Source: Microbulbifer sp. ALW1 (GTDB taxonomy: Bacteria; Pseudomonadota; Gammaproteobacteria; Pseudomonadales; Cellvibrionaceae). From it: a stretch of 64,000 bases of DNA. Each line of letters starts with the position of its first letter. Positions within the stretch are counted from its first letter, which is position 1. The stretch is from assembly GCF_009903625.1 (NCBI RefSeq), contig NZ_CP047569.1, forward strand, positions 1,520,501 to 1,584,500, in the 5' to 3' direction. This document shows positions 7,414 through 17,040 of the stretch, piece after piece. Made by a program: the position numbers and the translations under genes. The notes under the pieces are model-generated. The model was given only the letters and a program-made list of their open reading frames with translations, was not told where the DNA came from and did no database searches.

Positions 7414-9621
7414 ATGAAACGGAAACTGTTTTTCCTGTTGGCCTGCACTTTTGCCGGGCATTCTTCTGCTGAACAGCTCACTATCGATAGATTGTTCTCT
7501 GACCCCGCATTGAGCGGTACCAGCCCGCGGGCGCTGCAATATTCGCCGGACGGCAGCCGCGTCACCTTCCTCAAGGGGCGAGAAGAAGATTACAACCGCT
7601 ACGACCTGTGGGAATACAGCGTGAACGACGGGGAAACCCGTATGCTGGTCAACTCCGACAAGCTGCACAGCGGCGAAGAAAAACTTTCCGACGAAGAGAA
7701 GGCCCGCCGCGAGCGCCAGCGTATTTTCGGCAGCGGTATCATGGAATACAGCTGGTCCAAAGACGGCAAGTCCCTGCTGTTCCCCCTCGCAGGCGATGTG
7801 TTCTTCTACGACGTGGCCAAAGCCAAATCCAAACGCCTGACCGAAACCGAAGCCTTCGAGACCGATGTGCGGGTTTCCCCCAAAGGCCATTTCGTTTCGT
7901 TTATCCGCGACCAGAATATTTTTGTGGTGGACCTGAATACCGGTAAAGAGCGTCAGCTCACCACCGATGGCAAGGGCCCGATCAAAAACGGTATGGCGGA
8001 ATTTGTGGCCCAGGAAGAAATGGGACGCATGACCGGCTACTGGTGGTCGCCGGATGAAAAACGCATTGCATTCCTGCAGGTGGACGAGAGCCCGGTTGAT
8101 GAAGTAACCCGCAGCGAAATTTATGCGGACCGCATCGACATGATCCAGCAGCGCTACCCTGCGGCTGGACGCCCCAATGTCAAAATCAAACTGGGTGTAC
8201 TGGACATCGCCAGCGGCAAAACCCAGTGGCTGGATCTCGGCAAAAACCAGGACATTTATATTCCACGGGTAAAATGGGCGCGGGACAACCTGCTGTCCTA
8301 TCAATGGCAGAACCGCAGCCAGCAGAAACTGGAACTGCGTTTTGTGGATATCCCCAGTGGCAAAACCCGTACCGCGCTGACCGAAACCAGCGATACCTGG
8401 GTTAACCTGTTCCACGACCTGCGTTTCCTGAAAGACAGCGACCGCTTTATCTGGGCGTCGGAAAAAGACGGTTTCAAACACCTGTACCTGTACGACTTCA
8501 GTGGCAAGCAGCTGGCACAACTCACCCGGGGCGACTGGGCGATCGACCAGGTTGAGGCGGTGGATGAAAAATCCGGCAAGGTTTATTTCACCGGCCGCAA
8601 AGACACGCCGCTGGAGCGTCACCTGTATGTGACCAACCTCGATGGAAAAGCGGAAGCCGCGAAAATTTCCAGCCGCTCCGGTATGCACAGCATTGCCTTT
8701 GCGGATGATGCATCCGGTTATATTGATCGTTACTCCAATCCGACCACGCCAACCCAGGTCAGCCTGCACGATATTGATGGCAAGCGCATTACCTGGCTGC
8801 AAGAAAACAAGGTTGAGAAAGGGCACCCGCTGTACCCGTATATGAGTGACTGGATCACTCCAGAGTTTGGTGAGATCAAGGCGCCGGAAGGCCACACCCT
8901 GTATTACCGCATGTACAAGCCGGCGGGCTTCGATCCGAAGAAATCCTACCCGGTAATGGTATTCCTGTACGGCGGCCCGCACGCGCAGCTGGTCACCAAT
9001 AGCTGGGACAGACCGTTCAACCAGTTCATGGCCCAACAGGGTTATGTGGTCTTCACCCTGGATAACCGCGGCTCAGCCAATCGCGGTAAAAAGTTTGAAG
9101 ATCCCATCTTCCAGAAAATGGGTAGTGTAGAGGTGGATGACCAGGTCACCGGGGTGAAATTCCTGCGCAACCTGCCGTTTGTTGATCCGGAGCGTATTGG
9201 TGTTTACGGCCACAGCTACGGTGGCTATATGGCGCTGATGACCATGTTCAAAGCGGGAGATTACTTCAAGGCGGGCATCTCCGGTGCACCGGTAACCGGC
9301 TGGGAGCTGTACGACACCCATTACACCGAGCGCTATATGGGCAACCCGAACCAGGTGCCGAAAGCTTACGAGGCATCGTCGGTATTCCCCTATGCCAAGG
9401 ACCTGAAAGGCCCTCTGCTGATCTATCATGGAATGGCGGATGACAATGTGCTGTTCACCAATACCACCAAGCTGGTGAAGCAGCTGCAGGACAATGGCCA
9501 GCAGTTTGAGTTGATGACCTACCCGGGCAAAAAGCACAGTATGCGCGGCAAGGAAACCGGAAAGCACTGGCATCAGATGATGAAGGACTTTTTTGATCGT
9601 ACGCTGAAAGCGACGGACTGA
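7414..9621 (+). CDS. Dipeptidyl peptidase IV-like serine peptidase (S9B)
   Basis: 735-aa exported prolyl-oligopeptidase-family enzyme that would remove N-terminal dipeptides (often X-Pro) from peptides in the periplasm. A signal peptide (MKRKLFFLLACTFAGHSSAE) is followed by a DPP-IV N-terminal beta-propeller (about 40-470), which contains the EEM motif of the double-glutamate N-terminus-binding loop (FVAQEEMGRMTGY), and by an alpha/beta-hydrolase domain. The catalytic triad is visible: Ser601 in GHSYGGYM, Asp676/677 in MADDNVLF and His708 in KKHSMRG. A frame opens upstream at 7342, but ATG 7414 gives the signal peptide and has a GAGAGA site before it. It is monocistronic with a terminator at 9669. 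It fits the peptide-degrading theme of the window. Confidence 0.95.
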   Translation: MKRKLFFLLACTFAGHSSAEQLTIDRLFSDPALSGTSPRALQYSPDGSRVTFLKGREEDYNRYDLWEYSVNDGETRMLVNSDKLHSGEEKLSDEEKARRERQRIFGSGIMEYSWSKDGKSLLFPLAGDVFFYDVAKAKSKRLTETEAFETDVRVSPKGHFVSFIRDQNIFVVDLNTGKERQLTTDGKGPIKNGMAEFVAQEEMGRMTGYWWSPDEKRIAFLQVDESPVDEVTRSEIYADRIDMIQQRYPAAGRPNVKIKLGVLDIASGKTQWLDLGKNQDIYIPRVKWARDNLLSYQWQNRSQQKLELRFVDIPSGKTRTALTETSDTWVNLFHDLRFLKDSDRFIWASEKDGFKHLYLYDFSGKQLAQLTRGDWAIDQVEAVDEKSGKVYFTGRKDTPLERHLYVTNLDGKAEAAKISSRSGMHSIAFADDASGYIDRYSNPTTPTQVSLHDIDGKRITWLQENKVEKGHPLYPYMSDWITPEFGEIKAPEGHTLYYRMYKPAGFDPKKSYPVMVFLYGGPHAQLVTNSWDRPFNQFMAQQGYVVFTLDNRGSANRGKKFEDPIFQKMGSVEVDDQVTGVKFLRNLPFVDPERIGVYGHSYGGYMALMTMFKAGDYFKAGISGAPVTGWELYDTHYTERYMGNPNQVPKAYEASSVFPYAKDLKGPLLIYHGMADDNVLFTNTTKLVKQLQDNGQQFELMTYPGKKHSMRGKETGKHWHQMMKDFFDRTLKATD

Positions 9622-9668
9622 GTTCGCCAGGTCAGATTGAAATAAGTTGGAATACGTTGAAATAAAAA

Positions 9669-9696
9669 GGGGCTTCCACTGGAAGCCCCTTTTTTA
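9669..9696. terminator. Bidirectional intrinsic terminator
   Basis: GGGGCTTCC (9669-9677), loop ACT, GGAAGCCCC (9681-9689), then a run of six T. A-run on the other side lets it also serve the convergent phosphoesterase gene. Confidence 0.92.
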
Positions 9697-9708
9697 ATGC
9701 CGGTTACT

Positions 9709-12252
9709 TCAATTCCCGCAGGTGCCCTGCAAACGCAGCAGTGGCCCCTGACCAGTTTCCTTGGAGGTCATGTCCACACCGTTACTGCCGCTTTCGGCGG
9801 CGATGACCAACCCGGTGTTGCTACCGCTCAGCCAGGTTTCCACGATACCCGAAGACAGCAGGTCTACCTGAAAAGTGCCGGTACCGTTGGGGACAAAAGT
9901 GGCCAGCCGATTGCCGAGGATACCGCTGCCACCCACGCTGTTCCAGGTGACCGAAGCTTCCTGCCAGTCGCTATTTGCCTGATAGAAACCGAAGGTGTTA
10001 CTCGAGCGGTTGGTGACATTCAGCTCAAGCAGGGCCTGGGTAAAGTTGCTGCAGGTTTCGACACCGGCGAGATCGAATTTGAGCAGGGTGTACAACTCGC
10101 CGTACTGGCGATCGCTGCCATCGGCCAACAGGCCATCACTGTCGCCATCAAAGTTGGTGCCGCTTTGACCCGAGCCCACAAACACATCATCAGAGGCCGC
10201 CTGCACCAATGGCTGGCTGCTGCCCGAACCGGACGAACTGCCTGACGAGCTGCCAGAAGAGCTACTACTGGATGAACCGCCGGAGCTGGAAGAGCTGCTG
10301 GAAGAACCGGCGCTGCCGCAGTCGGCATCCAGATACAGTACCGGGGCCACACCGGTTTCCTTGGAGCTCATGTCTACACCGTCGCTGCCACCCAGGGACG
10401 CGATCACCAGGCCGGTATTGCTGCCATTCAGCCAGGCATCGACGGCACTACTATCGAGCGCAATTTGTATCAGGCCGGTAGTCGCGGGGGTGAAACTGGC
10501 CAGCTGGCTGCCCTGGATACCGGTGCCGCCGATGCTGCCCCAGGTCGCAGACGCTTCCTGCCAATCGCTACCGGCAACAAATACACCGAAACTGATGTTG
10601 GAGTAGTTGGTGACATTCACTTCGAGAGTGACGTTGCTGAACTTGCTGCAGCTGGCGACATCGTCCAGATCGAATTTCAACAGGGTCATCATCTGCCCGT
10701 AGGTGGTGTCGGAACCGTCTGCCAGCAGACCTTCGTTACTGCCGTCGTAGTTGGTGCCCGTCTGGTTGGCGGTGACAAAGACGTCGTCGCTCACGGCAAG
10801 GGCGTAGCCCTGACCACCGGATCCGCTGGAACCACTGGAGGAGCCACCCGAACTGCTGGAAGAGCTGCTGCTGGAGGAACTGCCGCCGCTGATCACGCTG
10901 CGGTTGCTGGCGTTGCGGGTGAGGGTCATGGCTTCGCCCACCTGGTTGGCGCTCCACCAGTTGACGTTGCTCGGCAGTGCCAGTGCATCTGCCGCGCGGT
11001 CGCTGCGACTCAGGGTGCTGGCAGATGTATCGAACTGCGCAGTGCGCACGGTCAGTTCACTGGGGCTGACCTGGATGACCTTGAATTGCTGGATGCTGGC
11101 CAGGTCGATGGTCCAGGATTTTGGATCGTTTGCGGAGCGTGCCGGTGCCCCCCAGCTGCCTTCGCCCACATACACGGTGCCGCCGTTTGATGCGGTGACA
11201 AAGCCATTGCCACTGGGCGCAACCGCCTGGGTCAGCTTGGTCATGTGGGTGTCGGATTCCACCACCAGGTTCATGCTGTAGTCGTAGAAATTTTGCGCCC
11301 ACCAGCTGTGCAGGGTGAGATTGTCAGACTTGCCGGTGTAGTGCGGGAACATGGGCTTGTGGTACTGGGCAAAACGCCACTGGGCACTGCCGCCATAGCT
11401 GGCGAGGTCGCTCTGTAGCCAGTTGTTCATGGCCGAGGCGTAGGAGGACCAGCCGCTGTTCTGGAACTGGCTGTTCAGGGTGTACACCCGCAGCAGTGGG
11501 GAAATTTGTACCGCACCGTAAGTGTCACTGGGATTGCAATTGCCATCGCCATTGAAGTCGGCGCCGAATACCAAGCACAGGGTGGAGTAATTGTCGTCCT
11601 CGTGGTTGCCGTGGGTGGGAATCAGCGGATAAATACGCTTGTAATCCAACCCGTCGATCTGGTCGCTGGAGTAGGTGAGCTCCCAGTCGTCCAGAAAGGC
11701 ACTCATCTGCGAGGCGCTGTTGGCATCGGTAAAGTCGCCACCGTGCATCACCGCCAGCGGGCGGATTTTTGCCAGCAATTGATTGCCCTGGCGGCGGTTG
11801 GTGTGGCCGGTGCGAGTATCGCCACCGGCGATCATGACGAAGGGCGAGTTGTCATTGGGTGCGGTTTTAAACCAGAAGCGATCGCCGCAACCGTCCTGGT
11901 CACATACACGGTAAAACACCTCGGAATCTGCCGGCAGGTTTTCCAGTCGCACAAAGTGGCTGCTGATACTGCCGTCGAAGGTGCGGCTCGCATCCACGCC
12001 GGCACTGGTCCAGGCGCTTTCGTCGGTGGAGTAGCCGTAACTCACATAAGGATTGGAACTGTTGCCATCGGGCGAGAAGCCGATGACGGCACTGTTGCGG
12101 CCGTCGTTGTCCCAAATCAGGCGGTGGTGTTTGGTGGCTGCATTGATGTCGGTTGCCGCGAGGCCCAGCAGCAGGCCGGCGGTACCGGCGATTGCGCGCA
12201 TCGCATTTTCGCGGGCAACACGAAAATGCTTGTTTCCCAGAAACTCTTTCAT
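9709..12252 (-). CDS. Secreted metallophosphoesterase with two C-terminal DNRLRE-like domains
   Basis: 847-aa multidomain secreted protein. After a signal peptide (residues about 1-38) come a fibronectin-III-like purple-acid-phosphatase N-terminal domain (about 40-125), a calcineurin-like metallophosphoesterase domain (about 130-390; GGDTRTG, HGGDFTD, THGNHED and ESDTHMTKL supply the metal ligands), and a polyserine/glycine linker. Two repeats of about 140 residues follow, separated by a second polyserine linker; each has the SDDVF...LLADGSD...LLKFDL signature of DNRLRE-type beta-sandwich domains that often carry polysaccharide binding. Such linkers are characteristic of secreted enzymes in Cellvibrio, Saccharophagus and Microbulbifer. 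AGGGA lies 8 bp before the ATG. It may dephosphorylate phosphate esters on polysaccharide or particles; true substrate unknown. The DUF1566 and cytochrome genes lie directly upstream on the same strand. Confidence 0.9.
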   Translation of the reverse strand: MKEFLGNKHFRVARENAMRAIAGTAGLLLGLAATDINAATKHHRLIWDNDGRNSAVIGFSPDGNSSNPYVSYGYSTDESAWTSAGVDASRTFDGSISSHFVRLENLPADSEVFYRVCDQDGCGDRFWFKTAPNDNSPFVMIAGGDTRTGHTNRRQGNQLLAKIRPLAVMHGGDFTDANSASQMSAFLDDWELTYSSDQIDGLDYKRIYPLIPTHGNHEDDNYSTLCLVFGADFNGDGNCNPSDTYGAVQISPLLRVYTLNSQFQNSGWSSYASAMNNWLQSDLASYGGSAQWRFAQYHKPMFPHYTGKSDNLTLHSWWAQNFYDYSMNLVVESDTHMTKLTQAVAPSGNGFVTASNGGTVYVGEGSWGAPARSANDPKSWTIDLASIQQFKVIQVSPSELTVRTAQFDTSASTLSRSDRAADALALPSNVNWWSANQVGEAMTLTRNASNRSVISGGSSSSSSSSSSSGGSSSGSSGSGGQGYALAVSDDVFVTANQTGTNYDGSNEGLLADGSDTTYGQMMTLLKFDLDDVASCSKFSNVTLEVNVTNYSNISFGVFVAGSDWQEASATWGSIGGTGIQGSQLASFTPATTGLIQIALDSSAVDAWLNGSNTGLVIASLGGSDGVDMSSKETGVAPVLYLDADCGSAGSSSSSSSSGGSSSSSSSGSSSGSSSGSGSSQPLVQAASDDVFVGSGQSGTNFDGDSDGLLADGSDRQYGELYTLLKFDLAGVETCSNFTQALLELNVTNRSSNTFGFYQANSDWQEASVTWNSVGGSGILGNRLATFVPNGTGTFQVDLLSSGIVETWLSGSNTGLVIAAESGSNGVDMTSKETGQGPLLRLQGTCGN

Positions 12253-12327
12253 GGGGTTTTCCCTGGTCGAAGGATTATTTTAAATGTGGACGTTCGGAAG
12301 TTACTGCGCGGGGAAGTGTGCGAGGGA

Positions 12328-12990
12328 TTAGTGACAGCTTTTTGAAGATTCCGAAACCAGGCGCACAAAGGCTGCATTGCGGTGCGGAATTGTGATCTGT
12401 TGCCCATCCACAAAACTGATGGCAACGGCGCCCCCGTCCAGCGTTTTGTAAACATCCTGTAACGGGACTTCCTGTTGTGACGTCCAGTAATCGCCGCGTT
12501 TGGTTTTTGGGAAAAAGGCGGTGTCGATGGTGGGCTGGCCCGCTTTGGCTTCGGTGTCCACCAGCGTGCGCATTTCATCGGCAGTGGGCAGGCGCCAGTC
12601 CTGTTGGCCACACAGCTGCTCCTGGCGCGCGCGTCGGATCAGATCCGCGGTATCGCAGCGTTCGTCTTCAAAATAACAGTCGCCCTGGTTGGGGGCGCCC
12701 ACTGCGGACTCTTTCCCGGAGCTGCCACTGGATTCGCGGTACCAGGAATAGGTCCACAGGCCATCGTGAATATTTTCACTGTCGGTTTTCACTTCCCACA
12801 ATAGCCCGCTGCGCTGGTCGCACACGCAGGGCCAGGGGCCGGCCCAATTGGGCAGTGGTTCGCCGCTGCCATCGATCTTGGTGAAGTGGTGATGTGCCGG
12901 TTGCGGGGATTGCGGTTGGTGCAATGCTGCGGCCAACAGTCCCACAGTTGGCACGCAAAATACGATGAGCGAGCGCTGCCAGATATTCAT
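12328..12990 (-). CDS. DUF1566 (Lcl C-terminal) domain secreted protein
   Basis: 220-aa protein with an N-terminal signal anchor (MNIWQRSLIVFCVPTVGLLAA) and a DUF1566/Lcl_C domain over roughly residues 65-215. Typical marks are GLLWEVKT near the start, the QDWRLPTADEMRTLVD core, DYWTSQQ and the C-terminal FVDGQ...AFVRLV. The domain is related to the C-type-lectin-like/FGE-like fold family and has no established reaction. The start codon overlaps the stop of the upstream cytochrome gene by ATGA, so the two are translationally coupled; this fixes the start at 12990 instead of the longer open frame at 13167. Four cysteines (including CVCDQR and CYFEDERC) suggest disulfides in an exported protein. 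Perhaps a partner of the haem protein; no direct evidence. Confidence 0.85.
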   Translation of the reverse strand: MNIWQRSLIVFCVPTVGLLAAALHQPQSPQPAHHHFTKIDGSGEPLPNWAGPWPCVCDQRSGLLWEVKTDSENIHDGLWTYSWYRESSGSSGKESAVGAPNQGDCYFEDERCDTADLIRRARQEQLCGQQDWRLPTADEMRTLVDTEAKAGQPTIDTAFFPKTKRGDYWTSQQEVPLQDVYKTLDGGAVAISFVDGQQITIPHRNAAFVRLVSESSKSCH

Positions 12991-14657
12991 CGGGACAACT
13001 CCTGAAGAAACTGCAGGCGGATCGCGCGGGTGTGGCGGGTGTGCGCCACCTGCGCATGGTCGAAGGCGGAAACCCACAGGCAGGTGCCATCGACAATGGG
13101 AACATCCAGGGCGGAGCTGGTAACCCGCTTGCGCACAAATTCCAGGTTCCAGTAACCATCCCGCCACTGCCCGCGGGCGCGTACATCGGCGCGGTCGCCT
13201 TCGAAACGGTTGGAGTTGTACATCACCGAAGGCATTACCGTTCCCTGTGGATAACGTATGTCCTGCTCCGGAGAGTAGGGCTGGTAGTCGAACCAGGGAA
13301 TGACCCAGTCGCGCGCGCGATTTGTTCGCTGCTCAGGATCAATGCCCTGCAGTGCTGCCAGCTGCGCGGGGTCAGCCGGCAGGCGTTTGGGAGTGATGAC
13401 TTGCGGCTTGTACCACTGCCAGTTCATCACATAAGCACCGGACTCCTTGCCGTCCTGCTGGTAGCCCGCGGTATAGCGGCGCTCGCCCGGGCGCTCCTTG
13501 TCCGGTGGGCCGATAAAATTGTCATCCGCCAGGTACATGTCGTTGGTGCGCACCGCTTTCCAGTGCCACAGGTCGTGCAATTGCCCGTCGCTACTGTAGT
13601 GGTACCCCTTGCCGTGCCAGTTGGCGGGGCGCTCGGCCAGTGGCTTGCGCCCCAGGTGCGCGGTACCCGCGGCCGCAAAGGTGCAGCTGGAAGAAAGTAG
13701 TACCGCGAATTTGTCTTCGTAGAAACGGGTCTCGTCAAAATTGTGGAAGCCCTGTTGCTGTACTTCCCAGCCCTGTGCTGTTTTCAGCAACGGCAGGTGC
13801 ACCAGGCTTTGGCTGTCGTCGCGCCAGCGGGCCGATAGATAAAATTCCTCGCCGTTGCTGAGTGCCCGCAGGGTGATCTCGGTGGCGCCTTCATCAAAGT
13901 TGGTGCCGCCATCGGTGTAGACAGTAATGGGCATTGCCATTTGCCACTGCGGCTCGTCCGCGTTGCCGTCAATCTCTATGGGCGCGTGATCCGGGTCGAG
14001 CAGTGGTATAGCGGTGACTTCAAGCCGGAACTGGCTTTGCTGACTGGTAAAAAGCCAGGTGGCGGTAAAGACCAGAACAGCAACCCCGAGCAATGCGCCG
14101 CCGATCCATTGCCGGCGCCGGGAGCGATGGCCGGACCTGGGGATTGCGATCAGTGCCAGGGACTGTCGCCCCCAGCGCGCCAGATACAGTCCGGCGTGGA
14201 ACACTAGATAGAGCAGGGCGCCGAGGGCCGCGAGGAAGTGCCAGTCCCGCGGGTTCAACCCGATTCCCCAATTCCCCCAACCGTAAAACAGCAGCCAACC
14301 GCTGAGCAGTGACAACCCCAGAAGCGGGTAGCCGGCGCGAATGATCGCCCGGTGCCAGCCGGGCCAGTGTAGGTCCCGGGCCTTTTTACTGTCGGTGGAG
14401 ATTGCGCGGGCAGTCCGGTGGGCAATACTGGGAAATACGCGATAGGCGATGTAAGCAATCACTACCAGTGAAAACACCACCGCGCTCACGAAGTGCCATT
14501 GGATGACCCCGCCCTGAGGCAACAGCTCTTCAAACTGGCTTACCTGCGGGCGGGTGAGGCTGGCGATACGCAGCCCGGTCAACAGGCTGCACAGCAGCGC
14601 ACCTGCGGCGCAGGTGTGCAGCAGTATCCAGCGCAGGCTTTTGCGGTTGGCGGCCAC
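12987..14657 (-). CDS. Cytochrome b561-type membrane protein fused to ethylbenzene dehydrogenase-type haem domain
   Basis: 556-aa predicted redox protein. The N-terminal third (about 1-205) has five hydrophobic helices with histidines in the helices (LLHTCAAG, IQWHFVSA, GWHRAII, DWHFLAA, VFHAGLYL), as in di-haem cytochrome b subunits. The C-terminal part (about 210-530) resembles the haem-binding gamma subunit of ethylbenzene dehydrogenase and DMSO-reductase-family enzymes (EB_dh domain; HAPIEIDGNADEPQWQMA is the typical domain entry). Such fusions carry electrons between the quinone pool and a periplasmic acceptor or donor. The catalytic molybdopterin subunit normally paired with an EB_dh subunit is absent here. 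Neighbours are the ATGA-coupled DUF1566 gene and then the secreted phosphoesterase. Function remains open. Confidence 0.82.
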   Translation of the reverse strand: MAANRKSLRWILLHTCAAGALLCSLLTGLRIASLTRPQVSQFEELLPQGGVIQWHFVSAVVFSLVVIAYIAYRVFPSIAHRTARAISTDSKKARDLHWPGWHRAIIRAGYPLLGLSLLSGWLLFYGWGNWGIGLNPRDWHFLAALGALLYLVFHAGLYLARWGRQSLALIAIPRSGHRSRRRQWIGGALLGVAVLVFTATWLFTSQQSQFRLEVTAIPLLDPDHAPIEIDGNADEPQWQMAMPITVYTDGGTNFDEGATEITLRALSNGEEFYLSARWRDDSQSLVHLPLLKTAQGWEVQQQGFHNFDETRFYEDKFAVLLSSSCTFAAAGTAHLGRKPLAERPANWHGKGYHYSSDGQLHDLWHWKAVRTNDMYLADDNFIGPPDKERPGERRYTAGYQQDGKESGAYVMNWQWYKPQVITPKRLPADPAQLAALQGIDPEQRTNRARDWVIPWFDYQPYSPEQDIRYPQGTVMPSVMYNSNRFEGDRADVRARGQWRDGYWNLEFVRKRVTSSALDVPIVDGTCLWVSAFDHAQVAHTRHTRAIRLQFLQELSR

Positions 14658-14781
14658 CGGTTCCCCCGAATCAATGTGTAAAAAAGTGCGAGGTTAAGAT
14701 TACCCGGTGGCAGTTTGATGACACGGGCGACGGGTAGGGTGATCTGGGGCGCACTTTTGATTATTTGGCCGTCCGATCATC

Positions 14782-14830
14782 AAAATCTAAATGATAATCT
14801 GTTGCATTTGCATGTTTCTGTCTTTAGACT
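14782..14830 (+). promoter_or_regulatory. Fur-box-like site and sigma-70 promoter of the siderophore receptor
   Basis: CTAAATGATAATCTGTTGC at 14787-14805 matches the 19-bp Fur consensus at about 13 positions, best in ATGATAATC. TTGCAT (14802-14807) and TAGACT (14825-14830) are separated by 17 bp and make a plausible -35/-10 pair, with the Fur box overlapping the -35. The same layout precedes the PepSY gene. Confidence 0.65.
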
Positions 14831-14870
14831 CGCGTCCCAAATTCAAGGGGTAGTTCCTGGGGACTCGAAA

Positions 14871-16991
14871 ATGCCATCCAAGCAACGTCTGTTTGCCAGC
14901 TCTCTGCTGGCAGTCGCACTGACCGCGGCCAATGCCACCATCGCCGCGGAAGGGAAGTCTGAAAAGCTCGAGAATGTCGAGGTGGTCGGTGAACAGGTAG
15001 ATTCTTACCTGGTCGAGGATATGAACACCGCTACCGGCCTGGGCCTGTCCATCATGGATACGCCACAGTCTGTCTCCGCGATTGGCAGTACCCAGCTCGA
15101 CGATTTCAACCTGTACAACCTGAACGACGCGCTGCTGGCAGTGCCCGGCATTCAGGTCGAGAGTGTGGAGACGGATCGCACCTATTATTCCTCCCGCGGC
15201 TTTGACGTGACCAACTTCCAGGTTGACGGCGTTGGCCTGCCGTCTACCTACGGCAACCGCAGCGGTGAGACCGACACCTCGATCTACGAGCGTATCGAAG
15301 TAGTGCGCGGTGCCAACGGCTTGATGAGCGGCGCGGGCAACCCTTCTGCCACGGTCAACATGGTGCGCAAGCGTCCTACCGATGACCTGCAAATGTCGTT
15401 CAGCGCTATCGCCGGCTCCTGGAGCAGCCTGCGTCTTGAGAGCGACATCGCCGGCACCCTCAGTGATGGTCTGCGCGGCCGACTGGTGCTGACCAAGGAA
15501 GACAAGGAGTCTCACCTGGACTTCTACGCCATGGACAAATCCGTGGCCTACGGTGTGCTGGAAAAAGATCTGGGCGAATCTACCCTGCTGACCCTGGGTG
15601 CCAGCTATCAGGCGAGCCTGGCAGACAGCCCGCTGTGGGGTGCCTTGCCACTGGTGTACTCCGATGGCTCCGCCACCGACTACGATGTGTCTGCCTCGAC
15701 CTCTGCCGAGTGGGCCTACTGGGACAATATCGAGCAGGAAGTTTTCGCCGAGCTGAAGCACCAACTGGCCAATGGCTGGGAAGTCAAAGGTTATTACAGC
15801 ACTGCAGACGTCGAAGGCGATAGCGAACTGCTGTACATGTACAGCCTGCCAGATCGCGGTACCGACGAAGGCCTGATCGGCTACGGCAGTGGTTATACCC
15901 TGGATGCCAAACGGGATGTGTTTGACCTGCGTGTTTCCGGCACCTACAACCTGCTTGGGCGCGAGCACGATTTACTGTTCGGATATAACTGGTCCGAGGG
16001 CGCCACTGAAGAAGTGTCCCTGTACGATTACACCAATGGCTTCCCCTGGATCGGTGATTTCACCCAGTGGAATGGCCAGACTCCGGTCAAGCCGGTATTT
16101 ACCGACGGCCTGACGGGTAGTGACTTCAATGAAGCACAGAGCGCCGTATTCGCCGCTACGCGCTTTCGTGTGACCGACGCCCTGAGCCTGGTGGGCGGCG
16201 CGCGCGTGGTGAACTGGGAAGCCGAAGGTACCGGTTATGGCACCAGCAAGCTCACCGAGGTCGATGGCAAGGTGCTTCCATACGCGGGTGTGGTGTATCG
16301 GGTTAACGACAACTACTCCCTGTACGCCAGCCACACTGAAACTTTCGCTGCCCAGGACGATGTCGCCCAGGACCTGACCTTCATCGATCCCACCGAAGGG
16401 GTGAACGACGAAGTAGGTGTTAAGGCACAGTTCCTGGAAGGCAAGCTGATGGCAACCCTGGCGTATTACCAGACCCAGCAGAACAATGTGGCGGAATTTG
16501 CTGGCCAGGTGGAAGACCCGAATAACGACCAGATCCTGATCGACTACTACGAAGGCCGCGATTACGACAGCGACGGCTTTGATCTGACTGTCAGTGGCCA
16601 GCTCGCCGATGGCCTCAATATGGAATTCAGCTACGCCAAGGTGAATATCGACAATACTGCGGACAATGGTCTCGACCGCGACTTTATCCCGGCCCAGACG
16701 GTGCGTTTGTATGCGAGCTACCGTCCGCCCATGTTGGACGCGTTGAAAGTCGGTGGTGGTCTTAACTGGCAGGATGATATTTCGCGGATGCATGCTGCTG
16801 GTCACGTCATCGAGCAGGAGGCCTACGCCACTCTGCAATTGTTTGCCAACTACAAGGTAACCGAGCAGCTGAGTTTCTCCCTCAATGGTGAAAACCTTAC
16901 CGATGAGAAGTACATCAGCAGCCTGTATTGGGATCAGGGCTTCTACGCCGCTCCGCGCAGCTTCAGCGCGTCGGTGAACTGGCGTTACTGA
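14871..16991 (+). CDS. TonB-dependent siderophore receptor
   Basis: 706-aa outer-membrane receptor for a ferric siderophore. Signal peptide (MPSKQRLFASSLLAVALTAANA), then a plug domain (about 45-155) with SIMDTPQSVSAIGS, typical of the ferrichrome/pyoverdine/catecholate receptor class, and YSSRGFDVTNFQVDG, then a 22-strand-type barrel ending in ASVNWRY with the terminal aromatic residue. The start at 14871 has GGGGA upstream and gives a clean signal peptide; the frame is open further upstream but crosses the promoter. A Fur-like promoter precedes it. A PepSY membrane protein with the same promoter layout lies 2.1 kb downstream, a common partner that may reduce or process the ferric siderophore. 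Siderophore identity cannot be assigned. Confidence 0.93.
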   Translation: MPSKQRLFASSLLAVALTAANATIAAEGKSEKLENVEVVGEQVDSYLVEDMNTATGLGLSIMDTPQSVSAIGSTQLDDFNLYNLNDALLAVPGIQVESVETDRTYYSSRGFDVTNFQVDGVGLPSTYGNRSGETDTSIYERIEVVRGANGLMSGAGNPSATVNMVRKRPTDDLQMSFSAIAGSWSSLRLESDIAGTLSDGLRGRLVLTKEDKESHLDFYAMDKSVAYGVLEKDLGESTLLTLGASYQASLADSPLWGALPLVYSDGSATDYDVSASTSAEWAYWDNIEQEVFAELKHQLANGWEVKGYYSTADVEGDSELLYMYSLPDRGTDEGLIGYGSGYTLDAKRDVFDLRVSGTYNLLGREHDLLFGYNWSEGATEEVSLYDYTNGFPWIGDFTQWNGQTPVKPVFTDGLTGSDFNEAQSAVFAATRFRVTDALSLVGGARVVNWEAEGTGYGTSKLTEVDGKVLPYAGVVYRVNDNYSLYASHTETFAAQDDVAQDLTFIDPTEGVNDEVGVKAQFLEGKLMATLAYYQTQQNNVAEFAGQVEDPNNDQILIDYYEGRDYDSDGFDLTVSGQLADGLNMEFSYAKVNIDNTADNGLDRDFIPAQTVRLYASYRPPMLDALKVGGGLNWQDDISRMHAAGHVIEQEAYATLQLFANYKVTEQLSFSLNGENLTDEKYISSLYWDQGFYAAPRSFSASVNWRY

Positions 16992-17040
16992 TTGATCAAG
17001 TTCCCTGCTCGCCTGCGGGCGGGCTTGGGCAGGTAGCCAC

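Noticed and set aside
7381..9036. Long minus-strand open frame (551 codons) opposite the DPP-IV gene
   Set aside because: It is the antisense shadow of a clearly coding peptidase gene with complete catalytic triad; it has no ribosome site and no recognisable domain.
10200..10900. Repetitive serine-coding DNA as a possible CRISPR or tandem repeat array
   Set aside because: The repeats encode polyserine/glycine linkers between domains of the secreted phosphoesterase; no constant repeat and spacer structure.
14787..15968. Minus-strand frame of 393 codons, and a similar one at 15972-17147
   Set aside because: Both are antisense to the TonB-dependent receptor and rich in Val, Gly, Gln and His as expected from the complement of a high-GC gene.
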